Below are positions 7,970 through 15,439 of a stretch of 22,902 nt of DNA, one piece after another (positions within the stretch are counted from its first letter, which is position 1; every line of letters starts with the position of its first letter). This DNA is from an uncultured Clostridia bacterium (GTDB lineage: Bacteria > Bacillota > Clostridia > TANB77 > CAG-508), in the NCBI GenBank assembly GCA_948663505.1, contig CAPNAQ010000012.1:1-22902 (forward strand), given 5' to 3'. Below the pieces are notes generated by a model that was not told the origin of the DNA, did no database searches, and was given only the letters and a program-made list of their open reading frames with translations. The translations under genes were made by a program, and so were the position numbers.

Positions 7970-8572
7970 TTAAATGACTTTAGAATATTTTATAATAAAT
8001 TCTGTTCCAATGCCCACTTCTGACTTACAACTAACCATTCCTCTATTTTTCTCAATAATAGATTTAGCTAATGCAAGTCCAATTCCAACACTATTTTCTG
8101 ACGAATTTTTTCCTTTATAAAATCTTTCAAAAATATGTCTTATTTCTTCTTTAGAAATCCCCTCACCTTCATCTTTTATTGATATTTTTGTAAATAGACT
8201 ATTTTCTTCATATGTTACAAAAATATTTCCATTATTTTTATTATGCTCAATACAATTTTTTATTACATTAGTTATAGCTTCTTGTTGCCACTTATAATCT
8301 CCTTCAAAAGATACATCTTCATTACCTATAACAACTATATTTTGATTTTTTATTTCTATTGGAATTTCTAAGTTTTTAATTATTTCATTAATTAATTGTT
8401 TAACATTTATATTTTCTTTATAAAATTTAACAACATCTGCATCTAATTTTGATAATTTAAGCATTGAGATTACAAGCCAATTTACCCATTCAATTTGTCT
8501 ACTAATTTCAAATATAAATTTTTGTTTAGTTTGGTTATCCATTTCAGGATTTTCTTTTATATTATCAATCAT
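7970..8572 (-). CDS. Sensor histidine kinase, C-terminal fragment (frameshifted gene)
   Basis: This frame holds the second half of a sensor kinase: the end of the dimerisation helices (QIEWVNWLVISMLKLSKLDA) and a complete HATPase domain. The ATP-binding motifs are visible: N-box NVIKNCIEHN, G1 DEGEGIS, F-box IFERFYKG, G2 GIGLALAKS and G3 GIGTEF. The first ATG lies downstream of the phosphoacceptor site, and no good ribosome binding site precedes it. Reading this frame further upstream gives ISHQIKTPLTSIS, the H-box, but that part joins the N-terminal frame only after restoring two bases (see the upstream fragment). As it stands the kinase is split into two overlapping frames. It is most likely a pseudogene or recent mutant; an assembly error remains possible. 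Confidence 0.85.
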   Translation of the reverse strand: MIDNIKENPEMDNQTKQKFIFEISRQIEWVNWLVISMLKLSKLDADVVKFYKENINVKQLINEIIKNLEIPIEIKNQNIVVIGNEDVSFEGDYKWQQEAITNVIKNCIEHNKNNGNIFVTYEENSLFTKISIKDEGEGISKEEIRHIFERFYKGKNSSENSVGIGLALAKSIIEKNRGMVSCKSEVGIGTEFIIKYSKVI

Positions 8573-9215
8573 TATTGATATAGATGTTAAAGGTGTTTTT
8601 ATTTGATGTGATATCTTCTACTGATATTTTTAATTTTTCCTTATCTTTTCTTGAATTTTCACTTTCTTCCTTTAACATAACAGTTATTTTGTATAATTCA
8701 TTTTTTAAATTACTTAACTCATCTTCACTATTTTCAATAATATCTAATTGATAATTTTTATTTTTTATTTCATATATATAATTTGTTATATCTTTTAATC
8801 TTTTATCTCTTCTGTTTAAGTATACAAAAAACAAAATTAACCAAAAAGAACTAAATATAATTATTATAATGATATTTATTCTTAAATTTTGTTCCATTTG
8901 ATTTTGAACAGTTATTATACTTTCTATTTCATCTATATCTATTCCATATTTAAAAAGTTCAGTTTTCCCAAACTCAAATTGAGAAGATTTATCTTCATCT
9001 TCTGAATTTAATACTTTTATAATATCCTTTAGTTCTATATCAGGATATTTTTCTTTAAGTGTACCAATAATAGTTGCTATTGCATTATTTGTAACTGTAG
9101 AAACTTCTTTATATTGTTTTTTTGTTTCAAATAATAAAATACAACTTGTACAAATCGTTAGAATTATCATTGGTATTATTAAAAATTGTAACTTTTTATT
9201 TTTTAACTTATTCAA
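8565..9215 (-). CDS. Sensor histidine kinase, N-terminal fragment (frameshifted gene)
   Basis: This is the sensor half of the kinase. TM1 is at about residues 9-29, followed by an extracytoplasmic segment of about 80 residues, TM2 at about 112-132 (a long isoleucine run), then a HAMP-like linker with a coiled-coil stretch reaching KEKLKISVEDI. There the frame leaves the family pattern, reads about a dozen unrelated residues and stops. Adding one AT dinucleotide at 8610-8615 (GATATC to GATATATC) restores EDISHQIKTPLTS and continuity with the C-terminal fragment, for a kinase of about 415 residues. The start is TTG 9215 with AAGGAAG upstream. The partner response regulator gene lies upstream, separated by 156 bases that contain a repeat element. 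Confidence 0.85.
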   Translation of the reverse strand: MNKLKNKKLQFLIIPMIILTICTSCILLFETKKQYKEVSTVTNNAIATIIGTLKEKYPDIELKDIIKVLNSEDEDKSSQFEFGKTELFKYGIDIDEIESIITVQNQMEQNLRINIIIIIIFSSFWLILFFVYLNRRDKRLKDITNYIYEIKNKNYQLDIIENSEDELSNLKNELYKITVMLKEESENSRKDKEKLKISVEDITSNKNTFNIYINND

Positions 9216-9257
9216 TATCCAAACTTCCTTTTTCTAAAATTGTAATGTATTTAATTT

Positions 9258-9337
9258 TTAAGCATAATAATATTAATATGTTCAGTATCTTAAACGCCTT
9301 AGAGAACAGAATTTTTGAAGCCTCATATTATTGCTAA
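9258..9337 (-). repeat. Intergenic repeat, copy A, with conserved RNA-type hairpin
   Basis: About 80 bases between the response regulator and kinase genes. The part 9280-9332 matches 15377-15429 at about 44 of 53 bases, and 9305-9329 also matches 22271-22295. The ends carry short inverted repeats (AGCATAATAATAT / ATATTATTGCT). On the minus strand 9307-9280 folds as GUUC-UCUAA-GGCGU-UUAAGA-UACU-GAAC. The core lies 43 bases past the regulator stop codon. Confidence 0.75.
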
Positions 9338-9371
9338 TACATTTTCCAAATTACTATATTAAAAGAAAAAT

Positions 9372-10040
9372 TTAATCTCCTACTCTATAGCCCAGTCCCC
9401 TCACAGTCCTAATAATAGATTCATCATGCAACTTTTCTCTAATCCTCTTAATATAAACAGTCAAAGTATTATCATTAACAAAATTACCTGCGATATCCCA
9501 AATTTTATCCAACAACTGTTCTCTAGTAATCAACTTATTTTGATTAGAAAACAACAATAACAAAATTTTATATTCCAAACTAGTAAGTATAACCTCGTTA
9601 TTATCTTTATAAACTTTAGCCATATCAACATCAATTTTTACATCTTTATATTGAATAACATTAGATTTTTCAATATTTTTATCATACCTTCTTAAAACTG
9701 AATTTATTCTTGAAATCAGCTCTCTATTTCTAAAAGGCTTAACAATGTAATCATCAGCGCCTAAATCCAAGCCTTTAACAACACTTGTTTCTTCATCTTG
9801 TGCGGTTAAAAATATTACTGGTATATCAAATTTTTCTTTTATTAATTTACAAATATCAAATCCGTTTCCATCTATCAAAGTAATATCTAATAATACTAAA
9901 TCTATTCTTTCTTTTTCAATGATTTCTTGCGTATCTTTTTTCGTTTTGCTTGATATAAATTGAAATCCTTCTTGCTCAAGTGAATATTTTAGACCCATTA
10001 TAATTGTATCATTATCTTCTACTAATAATATTTTTTTCAT
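9372..10040 (-). CDS. OmpR/PhoB-family response regulator
   Basis: A 222-residue transcription factor activated by phosphorylation. The receiver domain (1-115) has the acidic pocket EDND at 8-11, phosphoacceptor Asp52 in LLDITLIDGNG, Thr79 and Lys101 in KPF. The C-terminal winged-helix domain (about 130-220) contains the usual NTLTVYIKRIREKL recognition helix region and ends GLGYRVGD. It probably controls the neighbouring ABC exporter genes in response to the adjacent kinase. Start is ATG 10040 with GGAGAG upstream; an earlier in-frame ATG at 10055 overlaps that site. The gene follows argS by 39 bases. In that gap a small hairpin (CATGTCC-AACAG-GGACAGG, 10053-10075) sits immediately before the binding site and could affect translation. 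Unlike the kinase, the regulator is intact. Confidence 0.93.
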   Translation of the reverse strand: MKKILLVEDNDTIIMGLKYSLEQEGFQFISSKTKKDTQEIIEKERIDLVLLDITLIDGNGFDICKLIKEKFDIPVIFLTAQDEETSVVKGLDLGADDYIVKPFRNRELISRINSVLRRYDKNIEKSNVIQYKDVKIDVDMAKVYKDNNEVILTSLEYKILLLLFSNQNKLITREQLLDKIWDIAGNFVNDNTLTVYIKRIREKLHDESIIRTVRGLGYRVGD

Positions 10041-10079
10041 ACAATCACTCTCCATGCCTGTCCCTGTTGGACATGAACA

Positions 10080-11789
10080 TTACATTTTTTCTGGCATTTC
10101 TATTCCTAGCAAACTTGCCCCTTGTTTTAAGACTTTGCCTACTGCATAAGTTAGGTAAATTCTTGCATTTTGCACATCTTTATTGTCTAAAATTATTTTA
10201 TTTTCATTATAGAAACTACTAAATGCTTTTGCTAATTCTATTAAGTATCTAGCAAGTATTGATGGTTCATTTTTTTCAGTTACTTGTATTAATGTTTCTT
10301 CAAAATTATAAATTAATTTTAGTATTTCTATAGAAAATTCATCTAATAGATTTTCTATTTTTATGTCATCAAGTTTTGGAACAAATCCTGCTTTTTCTAA
10401 TACACTTTGTGTTCGTACATATGTGTATTGGATATATGGTCCTGTTTCTCCTTGAAAGTTTAAGGCAGTATTCCAGTCAAATATTTGGTCTTTTATATTT
10501 GCTGTTGATAGTGTATTAAATATGATTGCTCCTATTCCTACTTTTTCTGCTATTTGATCTTTATTTTCTAATGTTGGATTTTTTTCTTCTATTATTTCTT
10601 GTGCCTTTTCTATTGTTCCTTTTATTAAATCTTCTATCTTTACTACATTTCCTAGTCTTGTTGACATTTTTCCTGTTGGTAGACTTACCATTCCATAAGA
10701 TACATGTTCTAATCCTTTTGTATATTTTTCATCTACTAAACTTTTTGCTACTTCAAATATTTGTTTAAAATGTAAATTTTGTTCATATGCTACCACATAT
10801 AAACATTTATCAAAATCATACGTTTTTGCTCTATACATAATTGCTGCTAAGTCTCTTGTCGCATAGATTGATGATCCATCGGTCTTTTGTATTATGCATG
10901 GTGTGTTTATTCCTGCATATTCTAAGTCTACTATTTTTGCTCCTTTTGATTCTATTAGTTTTCCTTTTTCTTCAAGCTTTCGAACAACTTCTTCCATCTT
11001 ATCTGAATAAAATGCTTCTCCATTATATGAATCAAATTTTACATTTAATATATCATAAATTTTACTAAATTCTGTCATACTTAATTCTTTAAATTTGTTC
11101 CATAATTCTGTACAATATTTATCTCCTTCTTCTAATAGTCTGAAATTTTCTCTACATTTTTCAAGTATACTTTCATCTTGTTTGCATAGTTCATTAATTC
11201 TTACATACATGTCCATTAATTTGTTTATTGGGTCTTCTTTTAAGTCATATTCATTTCCCCACATTTTATATGCTTCTATCATTTTTCCGAATTGTGTTCC
11301 ATAGTCTCCTAAGTGATTGATTCCTGTTGTGTTATATCCTAAATATTTATATGTTTTATATAGTGCATTTCCAATTAATGTTGTACGCAAATGGCCTATA
11401 TGGAATGGTTTTGCTATGTTTGGTGATGAGTATTCTACAATGATGTTTCTCCCTTTTCCTTTTTCAGATTTTCCATATTCTTGCTCATTTTCTATTTCTT
11501 TTAAGACTTCTTTTACTAATTCTTCCTTATTTATAAAAAAGTTTAAATATCCTCCTGTAACTTCGATCTTTTCTATTTCTTCGTTTGTTTCTTGGTCTAA
11601 TTTTTCTTTTATTTCGTTTGCTATAATTTGTGGTGCTTTTTTTAGTTCTTTTGCTAGTCTAAAACATGGAAATGAATAGTCTCCATTTTTATTGTCTTTT
11701 GGTGTTTCTATATATATTTCTAATTCTTTTTCATTTATTTGTGTTGCTTTTGATATTATACTTGCTATAATTTGTTTAAAATTTATCAT
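10080..11789 (-). CDS. argS: Arginyl-tRNA synthetase
   Basis: Class I aminoacyl-tRNA synthetase that charges tRNA-Arg, 569 residues, a normal length. It has the N-terminal Arg-specific additional domain (about 1-90), the HIGH signature FHIGHLRTT at 130-133, and the family-typical replacement of KMSKS by KMSTRLGN near 374. It ends with a helical DALR anticodon-binding domain with YTYVRTQSVL near its beginning and the terminal LLGIEMPEKM. ATG 11789 is preceded by GAGGAG. Only 30 bases separate it from hepT upstream, with no promoter or terminator visible, so it appears to be transcribed behind the mntA-hepT module, unless a promoter lies inside hepT. No T-box leader is present. The response regulator gene follows closely. 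Confidence 0.96.
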   Translation of the reverse strand: MINFKQIIASIISKATQINEKELEIYIETPKDNKNGDYSFPCFRLAKELKKAPQIIANEIKEKLDQETNEEIEKIEVTGGYLNFFINKEELVKEVLKEIENEQEYGKSEKGKGRNIIVEYSSPNIAKPFHIGHLRTTLIGNALYKTYKYLGYNTTGINHLGDYGTQFGKMIEAYKMWGNEYDLKEDPINKLMDMYVRINELCKQDESILEKCRENFRLLEEGDKYCTELWNKFKELSMTEFSKIYDILNVKFDSYNGEAFYSDKMEEVVRKLEEKGKLIESKGAKIVDLEYAGINTPCIIQKTDGSSIYATRDLAAIMYRAKTYDFDKCLYVVAYEQNLHFKQIFEVAKSLVDEKYTKGLEHVSYGMVSLPTGKMSTRLGNVVKIEDLIKGTIEKAQEIIEEKNPTLENKDQIAEKVGIGAIIFNTLSTANIKDQIFDWNTALNFQGETGPYIQYTYVRTQSVLEKAGFVPKLDDIKIENLLDEFSIEILKLIYNFEETLIQVTEKNEPSILARYLIELAKAFSSFYNENKIILDNKDVQNARIYLTYAVGKVLKQGASLLGIEMPEKM

Positions 11790-11819
11790 ATTTTTCTCCT
11801 CTCTGTTTCCTTTTATTTA

Positions 11820-12233
11820 TTATCTTTTTAAATTTATCATTTTCCTAACAAATTCTTTTATATCATCTAAGTGATTTTCAATTACATCTTTTAATATTTG
11901 TTCATCTATATTTTTATATTCATGTATTGCTATATTTCTAAATCCAATCATACCTTTCATATTTGCACACATCTCTTCTGAAATTAATTTATTTTCATAT
12001 AATTTTTCAAATGCTTCTTTTTTTGTTTGTGGTATTCCTAATTTTCTAGATGTTACAATATACATAGCTACATCTGTTGCTAATTCACATGCTCTTTGCA
12101 AATTTAATACTATTGCATCCATTTTTCTGTAATCATCTAAATTTTCAGGATTATTCTCATATTCTTCATTAATTCTATTTATACACCTTTCTATGCTTTC
12201 ATATTTATTTATTAGTACAGCTTCATTTTCCAT
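11820..12233 (-). CDS. hepT: HepT-type HEPN ribonuclease toxin
   Basis: A 137-residue all-helical HEPN protein. The catalytic RX4HXY motif reads RNIAIHEY at residues 99-106, giving Arg99, His104 and Tyr106, so the RNase site is intact. Family members cut RNA (a studied HepT removes nucleotides from tRNA 3' ends) and are silenced by the partner nucleotidyltransferase MntA, which adds AMP to the motif tyrosine. That fits the gene pair here: hepT starts 11 bases inside the end of mntA, with GGAGGAGATAT before the ATG, so the two are translationally coupled. Transcription comes from the mntA promoter. The classification is firm from motif plus neighbour; activity in this organism is inferred. Confidence 0.93.
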   Translation of the reverse strand: MENEAVLINKYESIERCINRINEEYENNPENLDDYRKMDAIVLNLQRACELATDVAMYIVTSRKLGIPQTKKEAFEKLYENKLISEEMCANMKGMIGFRNIAIHEYKNIDEQILKDVIENHLDDIKEFVRKMINLKR

Positions 12234-12615
12234 ATATATCTCCTCCTTTTTTGATATTATTTATAATTGCTTGTCTACTTTCATTTAAATCTAAAAATTC
12301 CCTATACATATCTAATTTATAAAGTTCAAATTTTAATTCATCTTTACAATATAAAGTCTTTCCATTTACTAATATCTCATATCTAAATGTATCTCCAATT
12401 TCATCCAAATTTATTAAATCTATATCTTTATTTAATTTATCTTCAAGCTCTATTGAAATTTGATATACATCTTTTTTGTCTATCTTTTTTTTTGTTTTAA
12501 ATGCTATATCTATATCACTTTCTTTGTTTTGTGTTCCTCTTGCATAACTTCCAAATAATACTATTGCTTCACATTCTATTTTACTTAATAATATTTCTTT
12601 TATTGTTTCTTCCAT
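12223..12615 (-). CDS. mntA: MntA-type nucleotidyltransferase antitoxin
   Basis: A minimal nucleotidyltransferase of 130 residues that acts as antitoxin by AMPylating the HEPN toxin. The fold signature GSYARG is at 22-27, followed by the metal-binding pair DID at 34-36 (in ESDIDIAF); the third acidic residue is probably in KDIDLIN near 67. The start is ATG 12615, with GGAGG nine bases upstream; the longer frame to 12687 would begin in the galE terminator and includes promoter sequence, so it is rejected. It is the first gene of the unit, ahead of hepT and argS, with a near-consensus promoter. Confidence 0.92.
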   Translation of the reverse strand: MEETIKEILLSKIECEAIVLFGSYARGTQNKESDIDIAFKTKKKIDKKDVYQISIELEDKLNKDIDLINLDEIGDTFRYEILVNGKTLYCKDELKFELYKLDMYREFLDLNESRQAIINNIKKGGDIYGK

Positions 12616-12654
12616 AGGATAAAACCTCCATTTGAAAATCATATCTACAAAAAT

Positions 12655-12683
12655 ATTATAGTTTATACATAAAAAAAAGTCAA
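12655..12683 (-). promoter_or_regulatory. Near-consensus promoter of mntA-hepT(-argS)
   Basis: TTGACT (12683-12678) and TATAAT (12660-12655) are spaced by 17 bases on the minus strand. The -35 box is part of the distal arm of the galE terminator stem and the T run lies in the spacer, so termination and initiation signals share the same DNA. Transcription should begin near 12648. Confidence 0.8.
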
Positions 12684-12701
12684 ACATGTAGCTTGACTTT
12701 T
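12671..12701 (-). terminator. Rho-independent terminator of galE
   Basis: AAAAGTCAA (12675-12683) and TTGACTTTT (12693-12701) form a 9-bp stem with a 9-base loop; on the minus strand it is followed by eight T. It overlaps the galE stop codon. Confidence 0.85.
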
Positions 12702-13698
12702 AATTATTTATATAATTCCAACTATCTTTACACATATCCTCTAAAGTTTTTTCTGCTACCCAATTAAGCTCATCTTTAGCTTTACTAGGGTCTGCATAAC
12801 AAATTGCAATATCTCCAGCTCTTCTAGGTGCAATCTTATAAGGAACTGCTTTGCCAGTCGCTTTTTCAAAGGCATTTACCATATCTAAAACACTATATCC
12901 TTTACCTGTACCTAAATTATAAATATATAAGCCTTCATTTTCTTTTTCTAGTTTTTCTAATGCTTTTATATGACCTTTTGCTAAATCTACAACATGGATA
13001 TAATCTCTAACTCCTGTTCCATCAGGTGTATTATAATCATTTCCAAATACAGATAATTCTTTTAGTGTTCCTGCAGCTACTCTTGCCACATATGGCATCA
13101 AATTATTTGGTATACCTTGTGGTTCTTCTCCAATTAGTCCACTTTTATGTGCTCCTACTGGATTAAAGTATCTTAATATACATATATCCCATGTATTATC
13201 TGATTTATATATATCTTTTAGTATTTCTTCTATAAATAATTTTGTTGTCCCATATGGATTTGTTGTTCCTCCTGTTGGTGTATCTTCTGTTATTGGCATT
13301 TTTTCAGGTTCTCCATATACAGTTGCTGATGAACTAAATATAAATTTTTTTACATTATATTTTTTCATTGTTTCTAGTAATACTAATGCTCCTGATATAT
13401 TATTTGAGTAATATTCTATTGGTTTTTGTACTGATTCTCCAACTGCTTTAAATCCTGCAAAATTCATTACTGCTTCTATGTTGTTTTCTTCAAATACTTT
13501 TTCTAATTTTTCTTTATCTTTATAATCTATTTCATAAAATTTGAAATCTTTTCCTGTTATTTTCTTTATGGCTTCTAATGATTGTGGTGTGCTGTTTGAA
13601 AAGTTATCTATTATTACTATTTCTCGTCCTTCATTTAATAATTCTACTGCTGTATGACTTCCTATAAATCCTGCTCCTCCTGGTAATAAAATTGCCAT
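12700..13698 (-). CDS. galE: UDP-glucose 4-epimerase
   Basis: Interconverts UDP-glucose and UDP-galactose (possibly the N-acetyl forms as well), supplying galactose metabolism and surface glycan synthesis. At 332 residues it is the family length. The NAD-binding motif is GGAGFIG at 7-13. The short-chain dehydrogenase catalytic set is present: Ser124 in FSSSATVYG and Tyr149/Lys153 in YGTTK. NFAGFKAVGESV and LRYFNPVGAH are typical of GalE. I use ATG 13698 so that GGAGFIG sits seven residues in; the two earlier in-frame ATGs are too close to or upstream of the AAGGA site. It is preceded by a 158-base leader after cysS with a conserved palindrome, and followed by a clear terminator. Confidence 0.95.
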   Translation of the reverse strand: MAILLPGGAGFIGSHTAVELLNEGREIVIIDNFSNSTPQSLEAIKKITGKDFKFYEIDYKDKEKLEKVFEENNIEAVMNFAGFKAVGESVQKPIEYYSNNISGALVLLETMKKYNVKKFIFSSSATVYGEPEKMPITEDTPTGGTTNPYGTTKLFIEEILKDIYKSDNTWDICILRYFNPVGAHKSGLIGEEPQGIPNNLMPYVARVAAGTLKELSVFGNDYNTPDGTGVRDYIHVVDLAKGHIKALEKLEKENEGLYIYNLGTGKGYSVLDMVNAFEKATGKAVPYKIAPRRAGDIAICYADPSKAKDELNWVAEKTLEDMCKDSWNYINN

Positions 13699-13726
13699 TT
13701 TTAATCTCATTCCTTTCTCAAGGTAC

Positions 13727-13774
13727 AAATTGGTTAGGAAAGAATGGATATTTGGCTAGGAAAATATCCAATTT
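13727..13774. repeat. Palindromic repeat in the galE leader
   Basis: Two nested inverted repeats are present: AAATTGG/CCAATTT at the ends (13727-13733, 13768-13774) and GGATATTT/AAATATCC (13746-13753, 13762-13769) around an 8-base loop. The stretch 13739-13760 matches 7098-7120 at all but one or two positions, so it belongs to the same family as the palindrome in the ABC operon. No U run follows, so it is not an obvious terminator. Confidence 0.65.
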
Positions 13775-13856
13775 TCTACCTTTCTCTCCTTTTTAATTTC
13801 CTATATTATTTTTTACTATTTTTATAATTTTAAATTTGCCTATCTTTTATTTCACC

Positions 13857-15263
13857 TTATTTACTACATTTAATTAATACTTGACCCTCTTTTGTATCTT
13901 TAACTGTATAACCGTTTTGTAATATCAAACCTCTAAGTTCATCAGATTTAGCCCAATCTTTGCTTTCTCTAGCAATTCTTCTTTGCTCTACTAAGTTTAG
14001 AATTTTTTGAGGAATTTCTTCATTTATATTATCTAAAACTACTTTATCAACTTCGACCCCCAAAACAGTATCAAACTTAGCTAACATTTTAGCAACTTTA
14101 GGTGACTTTTTCTCAAATCTTGCTACTTCCCAAACATAACTCATTGCAAGTGGCATATTTAGATCATCATTTATTGCTTTATGAAAATTCTCTTCAATTT
14201 TATTTAGCCTTTCAATGTCTTGAGATGTTAATTCATCAGTTCCATTTACATTAATTTTATAGCTATTACGTAATCTTTCTAATGATTTAGATGTTGCTTC
14301 TATTCCTTCCCATGTAAAGTTTAGCTTGTTTCTATAATGACATGAATAACAAAATAATTTATATGTTAATGGATCATAACCCTTTTCAATAATATCTTTT
14401 AGTAAATATACATTTTTTAAGCTTTTTGACATTTTTCCACCATTTATTAATAAGTATTCTCCATGTAACCAATAATTAGCTGGCACTTTACCACATCTTC
14501 CTTTACTTTGAGCAATTTCATTTTCGTGATGTGTAGGTATTAAATCTATTCCGCCTGTATGTATATCAAATTGTTCTCCTAAATATTTTTGCCCCATTGC
14601 AGAACATTCTATATGCCACCCTGGATAACTTGGCCCCCATGGGCTATCCCATTTCATTAAGTGATTTGCTGGTGCTTTTATCCATAGTGCAAAATCATAT
14701 GGATTTCTTTTTTCTGTGTCAATATTTACTCTTGCTCCTGCTTTTTGATTTTCTAAATCTAAATTTGATAAAATAGGATATTTATCAAGTTTTGATATAT
14801 CAAAATATATTGCTGTTGATGTTTCATAAGCATATCCTTTTTCTACTAATGCTTCAACAAATTCAAGCATTTCTTTTATATGAGCTGTTGCTTTACATAC
14901 TATTTCAGGTGTTTCTATATTTAATCTTTCTAAATCTTGAAAAAATAATTTTGTGTAATATTCTGCAATTTCTAATGGAGTTTTGTTTTCTTCTTTTGCA
15001 GATTTAACCATTTTGTCTTCTCCTTCATCTCCATCTGATACTAAATGTCCTACATCTGTTAAATTCATCGCATGTTTTATTTTATATCCATTATATTTTA
15101 ATACTCTTCTTAATACGTCTTGAAATATATTTGTTCTCATATTTCCTATTGTTGCGTCTTTATATACTGTAGGTCCACATGAATACATTCTAATTTCTTG
15201 AGAATTTATTGGCTTAAATTCTTCTTTTTGTTTTGTTAATGTATTATATAAAAATATCTGCAT
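13857..15263 (-). CDS. cysS: Cysteinyl-tRNA synthetase
   Basis: Class I synthetase that charges tRNA-Cys, 468 residues, normal length. It shows CGPTVYKD at 29-36 with the first zinc cysteine, the HIGH-equivalent TIGN at 38-41, WHIECSAMG with the second zinc cysteine, THHENEIAQS with zinc histidine and glutamate, and KMSKS at 277-281. A helical C-terminal region carries the tRNA-binding WAKSDELRG segment. The HIGH-type motif normally starts with His (HIGN in most bacterial CysRS); here it is Thr, which is odd. I use ATG 15263 because GGAGG lies five bases upstream; the ATG at 15275 overlaps that site. Upstream is a repeat element, and no T-box is visible. Confidence 0.95.
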   Translation of the reverse strand: MQIFLYNTLTKQKEEFKPINSQEIRMYSCGPTVYKDATIGNMRTNIFQDVLRRVLKYNGYKIKHAMNLTDVGHLVSDGDEGEDKMVKSAKEENKTPLEIAEYYTKLFFQDLERLNIETPEIVCKATAHIKEMLEFVEALVEKGYAYETSTAIYFDISKLDKYPILSNLDLENQKAGARVNIDTEKRNPYDFALWIKAPANHLMKWDSPWGPSYPGWHIECSAMGQKYLGEQFDIHTGGIDLIPTHHENEIAQSKGRCGKVPANYWLHGEYLLINGGKMSKSLKNVYLLKDIIEKGYDPLTYKLFCYSCHYRNKLNFTWEGIEATSKSLERLRNSYKINVNGTDELTSQDIERLNKIEENFHKAINDDLNMPLAMSYVWEVARFEKKSPKVAKMLAKFDTVLGVEVDKVVLDNINEEIPQKILNLVEQRRIARESKDWAKSDELRGLILQNGYTVKDTKEGQVLIKCSK

Positions 15264-15290
15264 TTCTTCCTCCATTTAAAATTATTCTTA

Positions 15291-15439
15291 ATAAAACATA
15301 ATAATATTAATCTGAAAGAACGAGTTCTACCTGAGTCATTCTTTAACCTGCTATAATGTGTATCTAAAGTATAAATATTCAATATCTCAAATGCCTTGGA
15401 GAACGGAATTTTTTAAGATTCATATTATTATGTTTTTAT
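15291..15439 (-). repeat. Intergenic repeat, copy B, with terminal inverted repeats (MITE-like)
   Basis: About 149 bases between the PBP and cysS genes. The ends form an inverted repeat: AAAACATAATAATATTAATC at the left is mirrored at the right (15413-15437) at 22 of 24 positions, or better allowing one extra A. Inside are the 53-base block shared with copy A (15377-15429), a short palindrome AGAACGAGTTCT (15318-15329) and a unique segment absent from copy A. The shared core ends 42 bases past the PBP stop codon. Confidence 0.75.

Noticed and set aside
12616..12687. N-terminal extension of mntA by 24 residues
   Set aside because: It would translate the promoter and begin in the galE terminator, whereas the ATG at 12615 has a good GGAGG.
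13734..13787. A 17-codon leader peptide frame starting TTG in the galE leader
   Set aside because: The start is weak and poorly spaced from its binding site, and the bases are better explained by the palindromic repeat.
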